Below, piece after piece: positions 1-6,276 of a DNA stretch of 9,892 bases (positions are counted from its first letter, which is position 1; each line of letters opens with the position of its first letter). The stretch lies in assembly GCA_020025395.1 (NCBI GenBank), contig JAHHSE010000044.1, positions 1 to 9,892 of the forward strand, in the 5' to 3' direction. Both the position numbers and the translations under genes were made by a program. The stretch is from Oscillospiraceae bacterium. GTDB taxonomy: Bacteria > Bacillota > Clostridia > Oscillospirales > Oscillospiraceae. The notes under the pieces are model-generated. The model was not told the DNA's origin. It made no database searches and was given only the letters and a program-made list of their open reading frames with translations.

Positions 1-1
1 G

Positions 2-637
2 TCCTACACCCTCATCCAGATTGTTCCCTATCTCCTGGTCCTGCTGGGGGGGATCATCGGCTTCAATGTCTTTCTGGTCCTGCTGGCGGGCATTTTCTCC
101 GGCTCCATCATCATGCTGGCCACCGGTCAGACCGCCGCCGCCGACCTTTTGTCCCATATGGGTACCGGGGCCTCCGGAATGTTTGAGACCAGTATGGTGG
201 CCATCCTGGTGGCTGCCCTGTGCGCCATCATTCGGGAGGAGGGCGGCTTTCAGGCCCTCCTCTCCTGGATTCGGCGAATCTTCCGGGGAGAAAAAGGGGG
301 ACAGCTGGGCATCGGCCTTCTGGTGGGAATGATGGATATCGCCACCGCCAACAATACGGTAGCCATTGTGATGGCAAACCCCATCGCCAGGGAGATGAGC
401 CGGGAATACGGCATCTCCCCCCGGAAATCCGCCTCTCTGCTGGATACCTTCTCCTGTATCTTTCAGGGAGTCATCCCCTATGGCGCCCAGATGCTTGTCG
501 CCCTCTCCGCCGCCGCGGAACTGGGGCACCCCCTCTCCGCCTTCGATATTATGCCTTATCTGATCTATCCCTACCTGTTGCTGGTCAGCTCCCTGTTCTT
601 CATCTTCCTCCTGCCCAGCCGCCAATCCAGACGATAG
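2..637 (+). CDS. Na+/H+ antiporter, NhaC-type family (C-terminal part, 5'-truncated)
   Basis: An open frame runs in from the left edge and ends at TAG 635-637, giving 211 residues of a polytopic membrane protein. It has long hydrophobic stretches (starting IQIVPYLLVLLGGIIGFNVF, and later DIMPYLIYPYLLLVSSLFFIF) and a conserved-looking core containing MMDIATANNTVAIVMANPIA and FQGVIPYGAQ. The TANNTVAI and GVIPYGAQ patterns fit the C-terminal half of NhaC-family antiporters, which exchange external protons for internal Na+ (or coupled organic ions) across the cytoplasmic membrane. The N-terminal half and the start lie outside the window, so substrate and exact subfamily (NhaC, or a malate-lactate type relative) cannot be judged. 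The gene converges on the cation-efflux gene on the other strand and ends directly before a strong hairpin. Family call fairly sure, substrate not. Confidence 0.8.
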   Translation, partial: SYTLIQIVPYLLVLLGGIIGFNVFLVLLAGIFSGSIIMLATGQTAAADLLSHMGTGASGMFETSMVAILVAALCAIIREEGGFQALLSWIRRIFRGEKGGQLGIGLLVGMMDIATANNTVAIVMANPIAREMSREYGISPRKSASLLDTFSCIFQGVIPYGAQMLVALSAAAELGHPLSAFDIMPYLIYPYLLLVSSLFFIFLLPSRQSRR

Positions 638-673
638 GAAAGACCGCCGCGAAATCCTCCGCGGCGGTCTTTC
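638..673. terminator. Shared bidirectional terminator-like hairpin between convergent genes
   Basis: A perfect 14-bp inverted repeat (arms 638-651 and 660-673, GAAAGACCGCCGCG and its complement) with an 8-base loop lies one base after the TAG of the antiporter gene. It overlaps the TGA (672-674) of the minus-strand cation-efflux gene. Each strand reads a GC-rich stem ending in CTTTC. The stem is very stable but the U-tract is short in both directions, so this is either a weak-U intrinsic terminator working on both strands or an end-protecting hairpin. Confidence 0.75.
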
Positions 674-1616
674 AGATACATTCCAGCTCCTCCGGACTAA
701 ACTCGATGTCGGGCAGAAGCTCGAAATAGAAATCCGTATAGGTTTCGGACAGGGCCTTAATACACCTGGCCTGGGCGATCTCAAATTTCCTCAGGGAAAT
801 CTCATCCTTGTCCATGGTGATATAGACGCTGATCCAGAGCTTCCGTCCCGTCCTTACAATGTCGTAATAAAGCTCTGTGTACTCATAGGAGGAGAGCGCC
901 TCCTCCACCCTTTGCCTGATCTCCCGGACTGTCTCCTCCTCCGGAGGGATGAGCATCAGGTCCCGAACCCCTGTCATGACCGTCTTGACAGGGACGGGGA
1001 GCATGACCATGGAGAGCAGGATGGTGAGCACCTGATCCAGATAGGGGACCGCGGGCCGAAACCAGTCAAAGGGGAGGAGAAAGGGGAGGAGAAAGGCCGC
1101 CGTCATCCCCAGGGAGAGGAGACTGTCGATCTTCCACCCCTCCAGCTCCACCGAGATCAGGGGGGAGTTCAGGCTCCGATTTTTCCGATTCAGGTAGATG
1201 CAGACCACCACGCTCAGGACAAAGGCGAACAGCTCAAAGAGGGCCACAGTCTGAAAGGAGATCATCCGTCCTCCATTTAGCAGGATGTTGAGGTTATTTG
1301 TAATCAGTCCCAGGGTGGCCGCCGTCATGGTGATCCCCTTAACCACCAGGAAAACGGTTTCCACCTGCATATAGCCAAAAGGGTGCTTCTCATTGAAGGG
1401 CTGATAGAGCAGAGGGATCAAGCAGATGGACGGGAGGAGCATGAACAGCTCGATCCCGTCATAAACAGCATCCAGCAGCACCGTTTGAGAGCTGGTATAG
1501 ACCGCCATAGCCAGCTCCACCAGAACGAAGAAAAGATTGCCATACAGGGAGACCGACATCGCCGACTTCTCTTTTCCCGATGCCCTTTTTCCCTTCCCCG
1601 CGCGTTCTTTTTCCAT
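672..1616 (-). CDS. Divergent cation diffusion facilitator (CDF) family transporter
   Basis: A 314-residue membrane protein with the CDF plan: a basic N-terminus, about six membrane segments, and a cytoplasmic C-terminal domain (about residues 225-300). CDF proteins export divalent metals such as Zn, Mn or Fe in exchange for protons. Signatures are DAVYD (Asp49, Asp53), matching the DxxxD metal site of TM2, and the TM2-TM3 loop NEKHPFGYMQVE (74-85), matching the family HPFGxGRxE. In TM5 the Asp (Asp164) is kept, but the His expected four residues earlier is Gly160, with Glu159 beside it, so metal choice may differ. The start ATG at 1614-1616 is chosen because GGGAG lies 8 bases upstream; an ATG six bases earlier (1620-1622) is too close to it. 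The gene starts 17 bases after the DMT-transporter stop, so the two are probably one transcript. Residues 175-183 (FLLPFLLPF) come from a tandem 12-base duplication. Confidence 0.8.
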   Translation of the reverse strand: MEKERAGKGKRASGKEKSAMSVSLYGNLFFVLVELAMAVYTSSQTVLLDAVYDGIELFMLLPSICLIPLLYQPFNEKHPFGYMQVETVFLVVKGITMTAATLGLITNNLNILLNGGRMISFQTVALFELFAFVLSVVVCIYLNRKNRSLNSPLISVELEGWKIDSLLSLGMTAAFLLPFLLPFDWFRPAVPYLDQVLTILLSMVMLPVPVKTVMTGVRDLMLIPPEEETVREIRQRVEEALSSYEYTELYYDIVRTGRKLWISVYITMDKDEISLRKFEIAQARCIKALSETYTDFYFELLPDIEFSPEELECI

Positions 1617-1633
1617 CGCCATCTCTCCCGGGT

Positions 1634-2539
1634 TCAAGCCCTGTTCTCTTTCTTTTTCCATAGGAAGGAGAACTTGGTCTCCGAGCAGATCACCGCCGCG
1701 AAAATGAGAACAAAGCCCAGCACCATGAGGGCATTTATGCTCTCCTCTCCCACCAGGATGGAGGTGATGACCCCGAAGGGGGCCTCCAGAGAGAGGAGGA
1801 CGGCGGCGGTGGCGGGGGCAGTGTACTTCTGTCCGATGTTTTGGAAGAGCAGGGCGCCGCAGGAGGAAAAGATCACCAGATACGCCATCCCCCCAATGGC
1901 GGCGGTGGTCAGGCCGGTGGGGAAGGGCTCCCGGAAGGCCAAGGCGCCCGCCCAGGACCAGAGGGCAAAAAAGGTAAATTGCAGGGTGGTCACCAGAAAA
2001 ATGTCCCGGCCCTCCGCAAACTTGTTCACCGCCACAATGTGGGCGGCAAAGAAGACTCCCCCCACCAGGGTGAGGGCGTCTCCGATGTTGATGGTCAGGC
2101 TGCCCCCTTCCCCCGTGGTGAGGGAGACCAGGCCAATCCCGATCACACAGACCACAGCGGCCAGGATATTCCACTTGTCCGGCTTCTGTCTGACCGCCGC
2201 CCAGTTGAGGAAGGGGACCAAAACGCAGTAGATGGCGGTGAGAAAGGCATTCTTTCCCGATGTGGTGTAATTCAGTCCGAAGGTCTGAAAGGCATAGGCT
2301 AGGAAGAGACAGGTTCCGGTCACCGCCCCCGCCAGCAGGTATCCCTTATCCATCCCCCTCCACATCTTCCAGAATACCAAAGCCAGCACCAGAGCGGCAG
2401 CGGTAAAGCGGAAGGCCAGCAGATAAAAAGGGGTGAAGCTGTCCAGGCTGTGTTTCATCACCACAAAGGAGCTGCCCCAGATGATGGGGGTCACGATGAG
2501 CATGGGCTTTGCCAGCTTTTTCAGTAAGTTTTCGTTCAT
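1634..2539 (-). CDS. EamA/DMT-superfamily permease
   Basis: A 301-residue, very hydrophobic protein with about ten membrane helices in two EamA repeats (roughly residues 12-140 and 150-290). Typical family features are IIWGSSFVVMK in helix 1, RFTAAALVL in helix 2, and GLNYTTSGKNAFLTAIYCV at the end of repeat 1. The mirrored QKYTAPATAAVLLSLEAPFG follows in repeat 2. The protein ends in a basic tail (WKKKENRA). The family exports amino acids, metabolites or drugs; the substrate cannot be told from sequence. The start ATG 2537-2539 has AAGGAG about 10 bases upstream and lies in a 55-base gap divergent from the glycosylase gene. It is followed 17 bases later by the CDF gene. TATTGT (complement of 2566-2571) is a possible but weak -10, overlapping the -10 of the opposite promoter. 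Confidence 0.85.
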   Translation of the reverse strand: MNENLLKKLAKPMLIVTPIIWGSSFVVMKHSLDSFTPFYLLAFRFTAAALVLALVFWKMWRGMDKGYLLAGAVTGTCLFLAYAFQTFGLNYTTSGKNAFLTAIYCVLVPFLNWAAVRQKPDKWNILAAVVCVIGIGLVSLTTGEGGSLTINIGDALTLVGGVFFAAHIVAVNKFAEGRDIFLVTTLQFTFFALWSWAGALAFREPFPTGLTTAAIGGMAYLVIFSSCGALLFQNIGQKYTAPATAAVLLSLEAPFGVITSILVGEESINALMVLGFVLIFAAVICSETKFSFLWKKKENRA

Positions 2540-2561
2540 TCTGTCCGATCTCCTTATTTTG

Positions 2562-2570
2562 TGTTACAAT
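2562..2570 (+). promoter_or_regulatory. Extended -10 promoter for the DNA glycosylase gene
   Basis: TGTTACAAT fits an extended -10 (TGn plus TACAAT, 5 of 6 to TATAAT). It sits 24 bases before the ATG, so transcription would start near 2577 with a very short leader that still contains the AAGGGAG ribosome site at 2579-2585. No good -35 lies 17 bases upstream (2542-2547 is TGTCCG), which is acceptable for an extended -10 promoter. Confidence 0.5.
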
Positions 2571-2594
2571 AGGGATAGAAGGGAGCGATTAAAA

Positions 2595-3179
2595 ATGGAA
2601 CTTCTCCATCATGCTTTTTATGACCGGGACACGGTCACGGTGGCCAGAGACCTGCTTGGCAAGCTGCTGATCCGGGAGCTGGATGGGGAGACCCTGATCG
2701 GCCGGATCACAGAGACCGAGGCCTATGTGGGTCCTGTAGACAAGGCCTGTCACGCCTACGGCGGAAGACGGACCCCAAGGACCGAGCCTCTCTTCGCTCC
2801 GCCCGGAACCGCCTATGTCTATCTCATCTATGGAATGTACCACTGCCTGAACTTTGTCACGGAAGGGGAGGGCATCCCCTGCGCCGTCCTCCTCCGGGGA
2901 CTGGAGCCGGTCCAGGGGGGCGAGACCATGGCCCGGCTGCGGTTCGGCTCCTCCCTCTCCCGAATGACCCCCTATCAGAGGCGGAATTTTCTCAATGGGC
3001 CGGGGAAGGTCTGTCAGGCCTTTGCCATTGACCGCTCCCTCAATCGGGCCGATCTCACCCGTTCCCCCCTCTATCTGGGGGACGATGGCTTTTCTCCCCC
3101 TTCCATCCGCATCGGCACCCGCATCGGCATCGATTACGCCCAGGAGGCGGCAGCGTTTCCCTGGAGGTTTTATGTATGA
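2595..3179 (+). CDS. mpg: DNA-3-methyladenine glycosylase, AAG/MPG family
   Basis: A 194-residue protein, the normal length for bacterial AAG-type glycosylases. The enzyme flips alkylated or deaminated purines (3-methyladenine, hypoxanthine, ethenoadenine) out of DNA and cuts the glycosidic bond, starting base excision repair. The family core is intact: ITETEAYVGPVDKACHAYGG (residues 38-57), then PPGTAYVYLIYGMYHCLN (69-86), then NGPGKVCQA. By comparison with human AAG, the catalytic Glu125 is Glu42 here, the base-stacking residues Tyr127, His136 and Tyr159 are Tyr44, His53 and Tyr76, and Asn169 is Asn86. The ATG at 2595 is chosen over an upstream in-frame start (2433) because it has AAGGGAG nine bases upstream and the family homology starts there. 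It is monocistronic except for a possible small ORF overlapping its stop (ATGA). Confidence 0.95.
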   Translation: MELLHHAFYDRDTVTVARDLLGKLLIRELDGETLIGRITETEAYVGPVDKACHAYGGRRTPRTEPLFAPPGTAYVYLIYGMYHCLNFVTEGEGIPCAVLLRGLEPVQGGETMARLRFGSSLSRMTPYQRRNFLNGPGKVCQAFAIDRSLNRADLTRSPLYLGDDGFSPPSIRIGTRIGIDYAQEAAAFPWRFYV

Positions 3180-3310
3180 CTCTCTATGATCTGGAGGAAA
3201 CCCTCATGGACTCCGGCCGCATTTGGAGGGCAATCCATCCGGCCTTTCCCATGGGGAGGAATCCGGGTACGCCGTATCCCACCCCATCTTTCCTGCCGCC
3301 GCGCAATTGA
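3176..3310 (+). CDS. Possible 44-residue ORF translationally coupled to mpg
   Basis: A short ORF begins at ATG 3176-3178, overlapping the mpg TGA as ATGA, and runs to TGA 3308-3310. A strong GGAGG (3163-3167) sits eight bases upstream of the ATG, inside the end of mpg. The predicted peptide begins MTLYDLEETLMDSGRIWRAI and ends PSFLPPRN; it has an acidic amphipathic start and a Pro/Gly-rich tail, with no signal peptide or membrane segment. I do not recognise it. It may be a genuine microprotein, the surviving front of a decayed gene that once followed mpg, or chance. The ribosome site plus the overlap argue for translation; the low-complexity tail argues against function. A terminator follows 36 bases after it, so it would be in the mpg transcript. 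Confidence 0.4.
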   Translation: MTLYDLEETLMDSGRIWRAIHPAFPMGRNPGTPYPTPSFLPPRN

Positions 3311-3345
3311 CCAGAGCGCATCCCCACCCGGATCTGACCGCCCGT

Positions 3346-3378
3346 GCCGCCTGCCCCTCCGGGGGAGGGCGGCTTTTT
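3346..3378 (+). terminator. Intrinsic terminator of the mpg transcript
   Basis: Outer stem GCCGCC/GGCGGC (3346-3351 with 3368-3373) closes over a T-G wobble and one G-A mismatch, then an inner CCCC/GGGG stem with a TCCG loop. It is followed at once by TTTTT (3374-3378). On the plus strand this is a standard intrinsic terminator. In the opposite direction there is no U-tract, so it is not an obvious terminator for the helicase gene, whose TGA (3378-3380) abuts it. Bases 3311-3345 hold nothing else that I can see. Confidence 0.7.
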
Positions 3379-5831
3379 CACTGTTTGGTCATGTGCTGGG
3401 CCGCTGTTTTCAGCATGAGACGCTTGGTGCCCACCGTGTCAAAGGCAATCTCCACCAGGGCATCCCCGCCCATCCTCTGAAGGGAGAGGATCATCCCCTG
3501 CCCGAAGGCCTTGTGCACCACCGTATCCCCCTTTTGGAAGGCGGGAAGAGAACCGGAGGCCTCCGCTGTCCTGGGGGCAGGCCGCCGGGCCATCCCCGTC
3601 CCTTCCGTTTTATGGGAGAGAGCGCTTCCTCCATCGCCTCCGGGACGGCCGCTCCCGCCCACATTGGCGGGGCTTCTCCAGGTCTTCATGGTCCCCCACT
3701 CCCCGCCGTCCTCATACAGGCTTCGACCGGATCGATGGACCCAATTCTCCGGAATCTCCGCCGTAAAGCGGGAGGGACGGTTGGAGGAAGTCCGTCCGAA
3801 AAGCATCCGCTGGCTGGCGCAGGTCATATGGAGCCGTTCCTTGGCCCGGGTCATGGCCACATAGCAGAGTCTGCGCTCCTCCTCCATCTCCTCCGGCTCC
3901 CCAATGGAGCGGACTCCGGGAAATATGCCCTCCTCGACCCCCACCACAAAGACCACCGGAAATTCCAGTCCCTTCGCCGCGTGCATGGTCATCATCACCA
4001 CACTGTCCTCCTGGGCGTTCTGGTTGTCCAGATCGGTGTACAGGGCCACCTCATCCAAAAAGCCGGAGAGGGACGCCTCCTCTGCATTCTCCAGATAGCC
4101 GGTGATGGAGGAGGACAATTCCCGAATATTTTCCAGTCTGCTTCGGCTCTCCATATCGTTCTTGCGCTCCAGCGCCGCCGCATATCCCGTGCGGGCCACC
4201 ACCTCTTCATAAAAGGCGGGCAGGTCCATGGCGGAGGACAGCTCCCGCAGCTCGTTCATCAGATCCGCGAACAGGGTCAGCCTGGCCCCCGCCTTTTGCA
4301 GCTCCGGGTAAAGGGCGGCGTGCTCCACCACCCACCAGAGGGATCTACCCTCCCTCAGGGCGATGGTCTGGGCCCGTTCCACGGTGGCAGCTCCAATGCC
4401 TCTGGGGGGGTTGTTGATGATCCGGGTCAGGCGGAGATCGTCTCCCGGATTGTTAAGCACACAGAGATAGGCCAGCATATCCTTGACCTCGGCCCGGTCA
4501 AAGAACCGGGTTCCCCCCACGATTCGGTAGGGAATCCCGTTCCGCTTCATGGCCTGCTCCATCTGGTTGGACTGGGCATTCATCCGATAGAGGATGGCGT
4601 GATCCTTCCATCTCCGTCCGGTGCGATAGCCCTCCAAAATCTGGGCAGCCACATATTGGGCCTCGTCATTCTCATTCATCGCCGTATAAAGCTCCACCTT
4701 CTCCCCGGTGTCATGCTCCGTCCAAAGCTCCTTTCCCTTACGGCCCTGATTGTGCCGAATGACCCCGTTAGAGGCCTCCAGAATGGTCTTGGTGGAGCGG
4801 TAGTTCTGCTCCAGCCGAATCACTCTGGCCCCCTTGTACTGATGCTCAAAGGAGAGGATGTTTTCAATGGTGGCCCCCCGAAACCGATAGATGGACTGGT
4901 CATCATCCCCCACCACACAGATGTTTTCCAGTTTCCCGGCCAGGGCGGCTGCCAGCTGGTATTGCAGCTGATTGGTGTCCTGATACTCATCGATGAGAAC
5001 ATAGCGGAATTTGTTTTGATAATAAGTACGGACCTCCTCCTGCTCCTGAAGCAGGCGGACGGTATGCAGGATGAGATCGTCAAAGTCCAGGGCGTTGGCG
5101 TCCCGCATCCGCTTTTCATACTCCCTGTAGATGGAGGCGATTTTTTGCAGACGGAAGTCTCCGCTCTTTTTGCACTCCGACTCGTAGGCGTCAGCCAGTT
5201 TCTTCTCATCCTTGGCCCTGGAAATATGGCTTAATACCATCCGTGGGGCAAAGGACTTGTCATCCAAATTCAAGGCGCGGAGAATCTCCTTGATGAGCCG
5301 CATGGAATCATCGGTATCATAGATGGTGAAATTTCTCTGAAATCCCAGCCGTTCAATGTCCCGGCGCAGAATCCGAACACAGGCAGAGTGAAAAGTGGAG
5401 GCCCAGATGTCTCCGGCCGCGGGGCCAAGCATCTGCTCCAGCCGATCCTTCAGCTCCCCGGCCGCCTTATTCGTAAAGGTGATGGCCAGAATGCTCCAGG
5501 GGGCGGCCGGCTCCAGCGCGCAGAGGTGCTCCGCTCTGGGCCGTTCCTCCTCCTCTGGGCAGGCCGCGTACCGCTCCAGAAACGCCAAATCCTCCCGGGT
5601 CACCCAGTCCTGGACCTCTTGGGAATCCGACCCTCTCCCATATTTTATCAGATTTGCCACACGATGGATCAGCACGGTGGTCTTACCGCTCCCGGCACCG
5701 GCCAGCAGAAGCAGGGGCCCCTCCGTGGATAAAGCCGCCTCCCGCTGCATGGGGTTCAGGGTCCCAAACTCCCCTTCGATGGCGGTCCGCCTGGCCTTGC
5801 AGAACCGCAGGGCTTCTTGTCTGTTCAGCAT
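3378..5831 (-). CDS. pcrA: ATP-dependent DNA helicase, PcrA/UvrD (superfamily 1A)
   Basis: An 817-residue 3'-5' DNA helicase used in repair, replication restart and removal of stalled complexes. All SF1A motifs are visible: Q-motif LNPMQREA (25-32), Walker A AGAGSGKTT (44-52), Ia AITFTNKAA (116-124), Walker B LIDEYQDTNQ (279-288), III VVGDDDQSIYRFRGA (306-320), IV LEQNYRST (340-347), V MTMHAAKGLEFPVVF (614-628) and VI RRLCYVAMTRAKERL (653-667). The C-terminal segment FQKGDTVVHKAFGQGMI (765-781) onward matches the Tudor-like domain of PcrA that contacts RNA polymerase. It is longer than usual (about 730-770): roughly 40 extra charged residues (66-110) lie between motifs I and Ia, plus a Gly/Ser/Pro-rich linker at 705-765. 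Start ATG 5829-5831 is chosen for GGAGG seven bases upstream; the in-frame ATG at 5864 lacks a ribosome site. It has its own promoter. Confidence 0.96.
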   Translation of the reverse strand: MLNRQEALRFCKARRTAIEGEFGTLNPMQREAALSTEGPLLLLAGAGSGKTTVLIHRVANLIKYGRGSDSQEVQDWVTREDLAFLERYAACPEEEERPRAEHLCALEPAAPWSILAITFTNKAAGELKDRLEQMLGPAAGDIWASTFHSACVRILRRDIERLGFQRNFTIYDTDDSMRLIKEILRALNLDDKSFAPRMVLSHISRAKDEKKLADAYESECKKSGDFRLQKIASIYREYEKRMRDANALDFDDLILHTVRLLQEQEEVRTYYQNKFRYVLIDEYQDTNQLQYQLAAALAGKLENICVVGDDDQSIYRFRGATIENILSFEHQYKGARVIRLEQNYRSTKTILEASNGVIRHNQGRKGKELWTEHDTGEKVELYTAMNENDEAQYVAAQILEGYRTGRRWKDHAILYRMNAQSNQMEQAMKRNGIPYRIVGGTRFFDRAEVKDMLAYLCVLNNPGDDLRLTRIINNPPRGIGAATVERAQTIALREGRSLWWVVEHAALYPELQKAGARLTLFADLMNELRELSSAMDLPAFYEEVVARTGYAAALERKNDMESRSRLENIRELSSSITGYLENAEEASLSGFLDEVALYTDLDNQNAQEDSVVMMTMHAAKGLEFPVVFVVGVEEGIFPGVRSIGEPEEMEEERRLCYVAMTRAKERLHMTCASQRMLFGRTSSNRPSRFTAEIPENWVHRSGRSLYEDGGEWGTMKTWRSPANVGGSGRPGGDGGSALSHKTEGTGMARRPAPRTAEASGSLPAFQKGDTVVHKAFGQGMILSLQRMGGDALVEIAFDTVGTKRLMLKTAAQHMTKQ

Positions 5832-5851
5832 CTTGTTTCCTCCGCAGAAAG

Positions 5852-5875
5852 AAAGCTGTCCCACAGAACAGCTTT
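5852..5875 (-). promoter_or_regulatory. Hairpin in the pcrA leader
   Basis: Read on the minus strand, AAAGCTGTTC and GGACAGCTTT form a 10-bp stem (one G-U pair) around a TGTG loop. It is followed by CTTTCTG and then the GGAGG of pcrA. It falls wholly inside the predicted leader (about 5882 to 5832). It could be a weak attenuator, a stability element or a protein site. It does not match the Gram-positive LexA box. Confidence 0.45.
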
Positions 5876-5888
5876 TCGGTTTTCTTCT

Positions 5889-5917
5889 ATTGTATCGAAA
5901 AGGAGGCGGAAGGTCAA
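5889..5917 (-). promoter_or_regulatory. Sigma-A-type promoter for pcrA
   Basis: On the minus strand TTGACC (5917-5912, 5 of 6 to consensus) and TACAAT (5894-5889, 5 of 6) are separated by exactly 17 bases. The predicted start is near 5882, about 50 bases before the pcrA ATG. The -35 element overlaps the TGA stop codon of the upstream small gene, so the helicase gene can be transcribed apart from the lrp-aminotransferase-ispE operon. Confidence 0.7.
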
Positions 5918-6219
5918 TGAGGGAGGCGCAGAATCTCTCCTTTGAAAGAAGTCCCCAGCTCCTCCAGCCATTCCAGACAACGGAATTTGATCTGAACCTC
6001 CGGCTCCTCCCTGTCTGTCACCGAGTGGGCGGTCTCCCTGTCCAGCTTCCCTACCCCAAAGGGAAAAAGCGTCAGCTGATAGCAAAGCTCCCCTTGGTCC
6101 CCCGGCACAGACCAGCGGGAGAGGGCCGTTCCCTCCGCCTCCACCGGGGTGATGAGAAGGCTGACAATCAGTCCGGCCACCAGTGACAGCTCCCACTTTT
6201 TCCATCCCATTTTTTCCAT
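5914..6219 (-). CDS. Small secreted or membrane-anchored protein after ispE; possible shortened SpoIIR-like protein
   Basis: About 101 residues. It has a basic N-terminus (MEKMGWKKWE), a hydrophobic stretch (LSLVAGLIVSLLITP) and VEA-EG, which fits a signal-peptidase I site or an uncleaved anchor. The remaining 75 residues contain GELCYQLTLFPFGVGKLDR and end EPEVQIKFRCLEWLEELG plus a short tail. I do not recognise a firm family. The N-terminal MxxWELSL pattern, the LFP segment and the C-terminal VxIKFxxLEW pattern loosely recall the ends of the sporulation signalling protein SpoIIR, whose central domain would be missing. This is inference only. Start at 6219 is chosen for the best signal peptide, with GGAAGGA 12 bases upstream; ATGs at 6258 and 6255, 18-21 bases after the ispE stop and behind AAGGA, are alternatives. 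Probably the last gene of the operon. Confidence 0.55.
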   Translation of the reverse strand: MEKMGWKKWELSLVAGLIVSLLITPVEAEGTALSRWSVPGDQGELCYQLTLFPFGVGKLDRETAHSVTDREEPEVQIKFRCLEWLEELGTSFKGEILRLPH

Positions 6220-6276
6220 ACAAAAACACCGTCCTTCCGGAACTTTTGATTCCATCATGGACGATGTTTTCCTTTT

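Noticed and set aside
47..52. G-run in the antiporter gene as a frameshift or phase-variation site
   Set aside because: The reading frame is intact through it (Leu-Gly-Gly-Ile) and continues to a normal C-terminus; a single short run is not unusual at this GC content.
1623..2174. Upstream extension of the CDF frame giving a 500-residue fusion-like protein
   Set aside because: The extra N-terminal part is Gly/Pro/Arg-rich shadow sequence within the DMT transporter gene in another frame; the CDF homology and ribosome site begin at 1616.
3346..3380. Bidirectional terminator for both mpg and pcrA
   Set aside because: Only the plus strand has a U-tract after the stem; on the minus strand the sequence after it is GC-rich.
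3186..5234. Long plus-strand open frame (682 residues) opposite pcrA
   Set aside because: It is antisense to a helicase with all motifs intact, has no ribosome site, and shows His/Gly/Pro-rich shadow composition caused by GC-rich codons on the other strand.
5852..5875. LexA/SOS box for pcrA
   Set aside because: The symmetric sequence AAAGCTGT...ACAGCTTT does not match the GAACNNNNGTTC-type box of Gram-positive bacteria.
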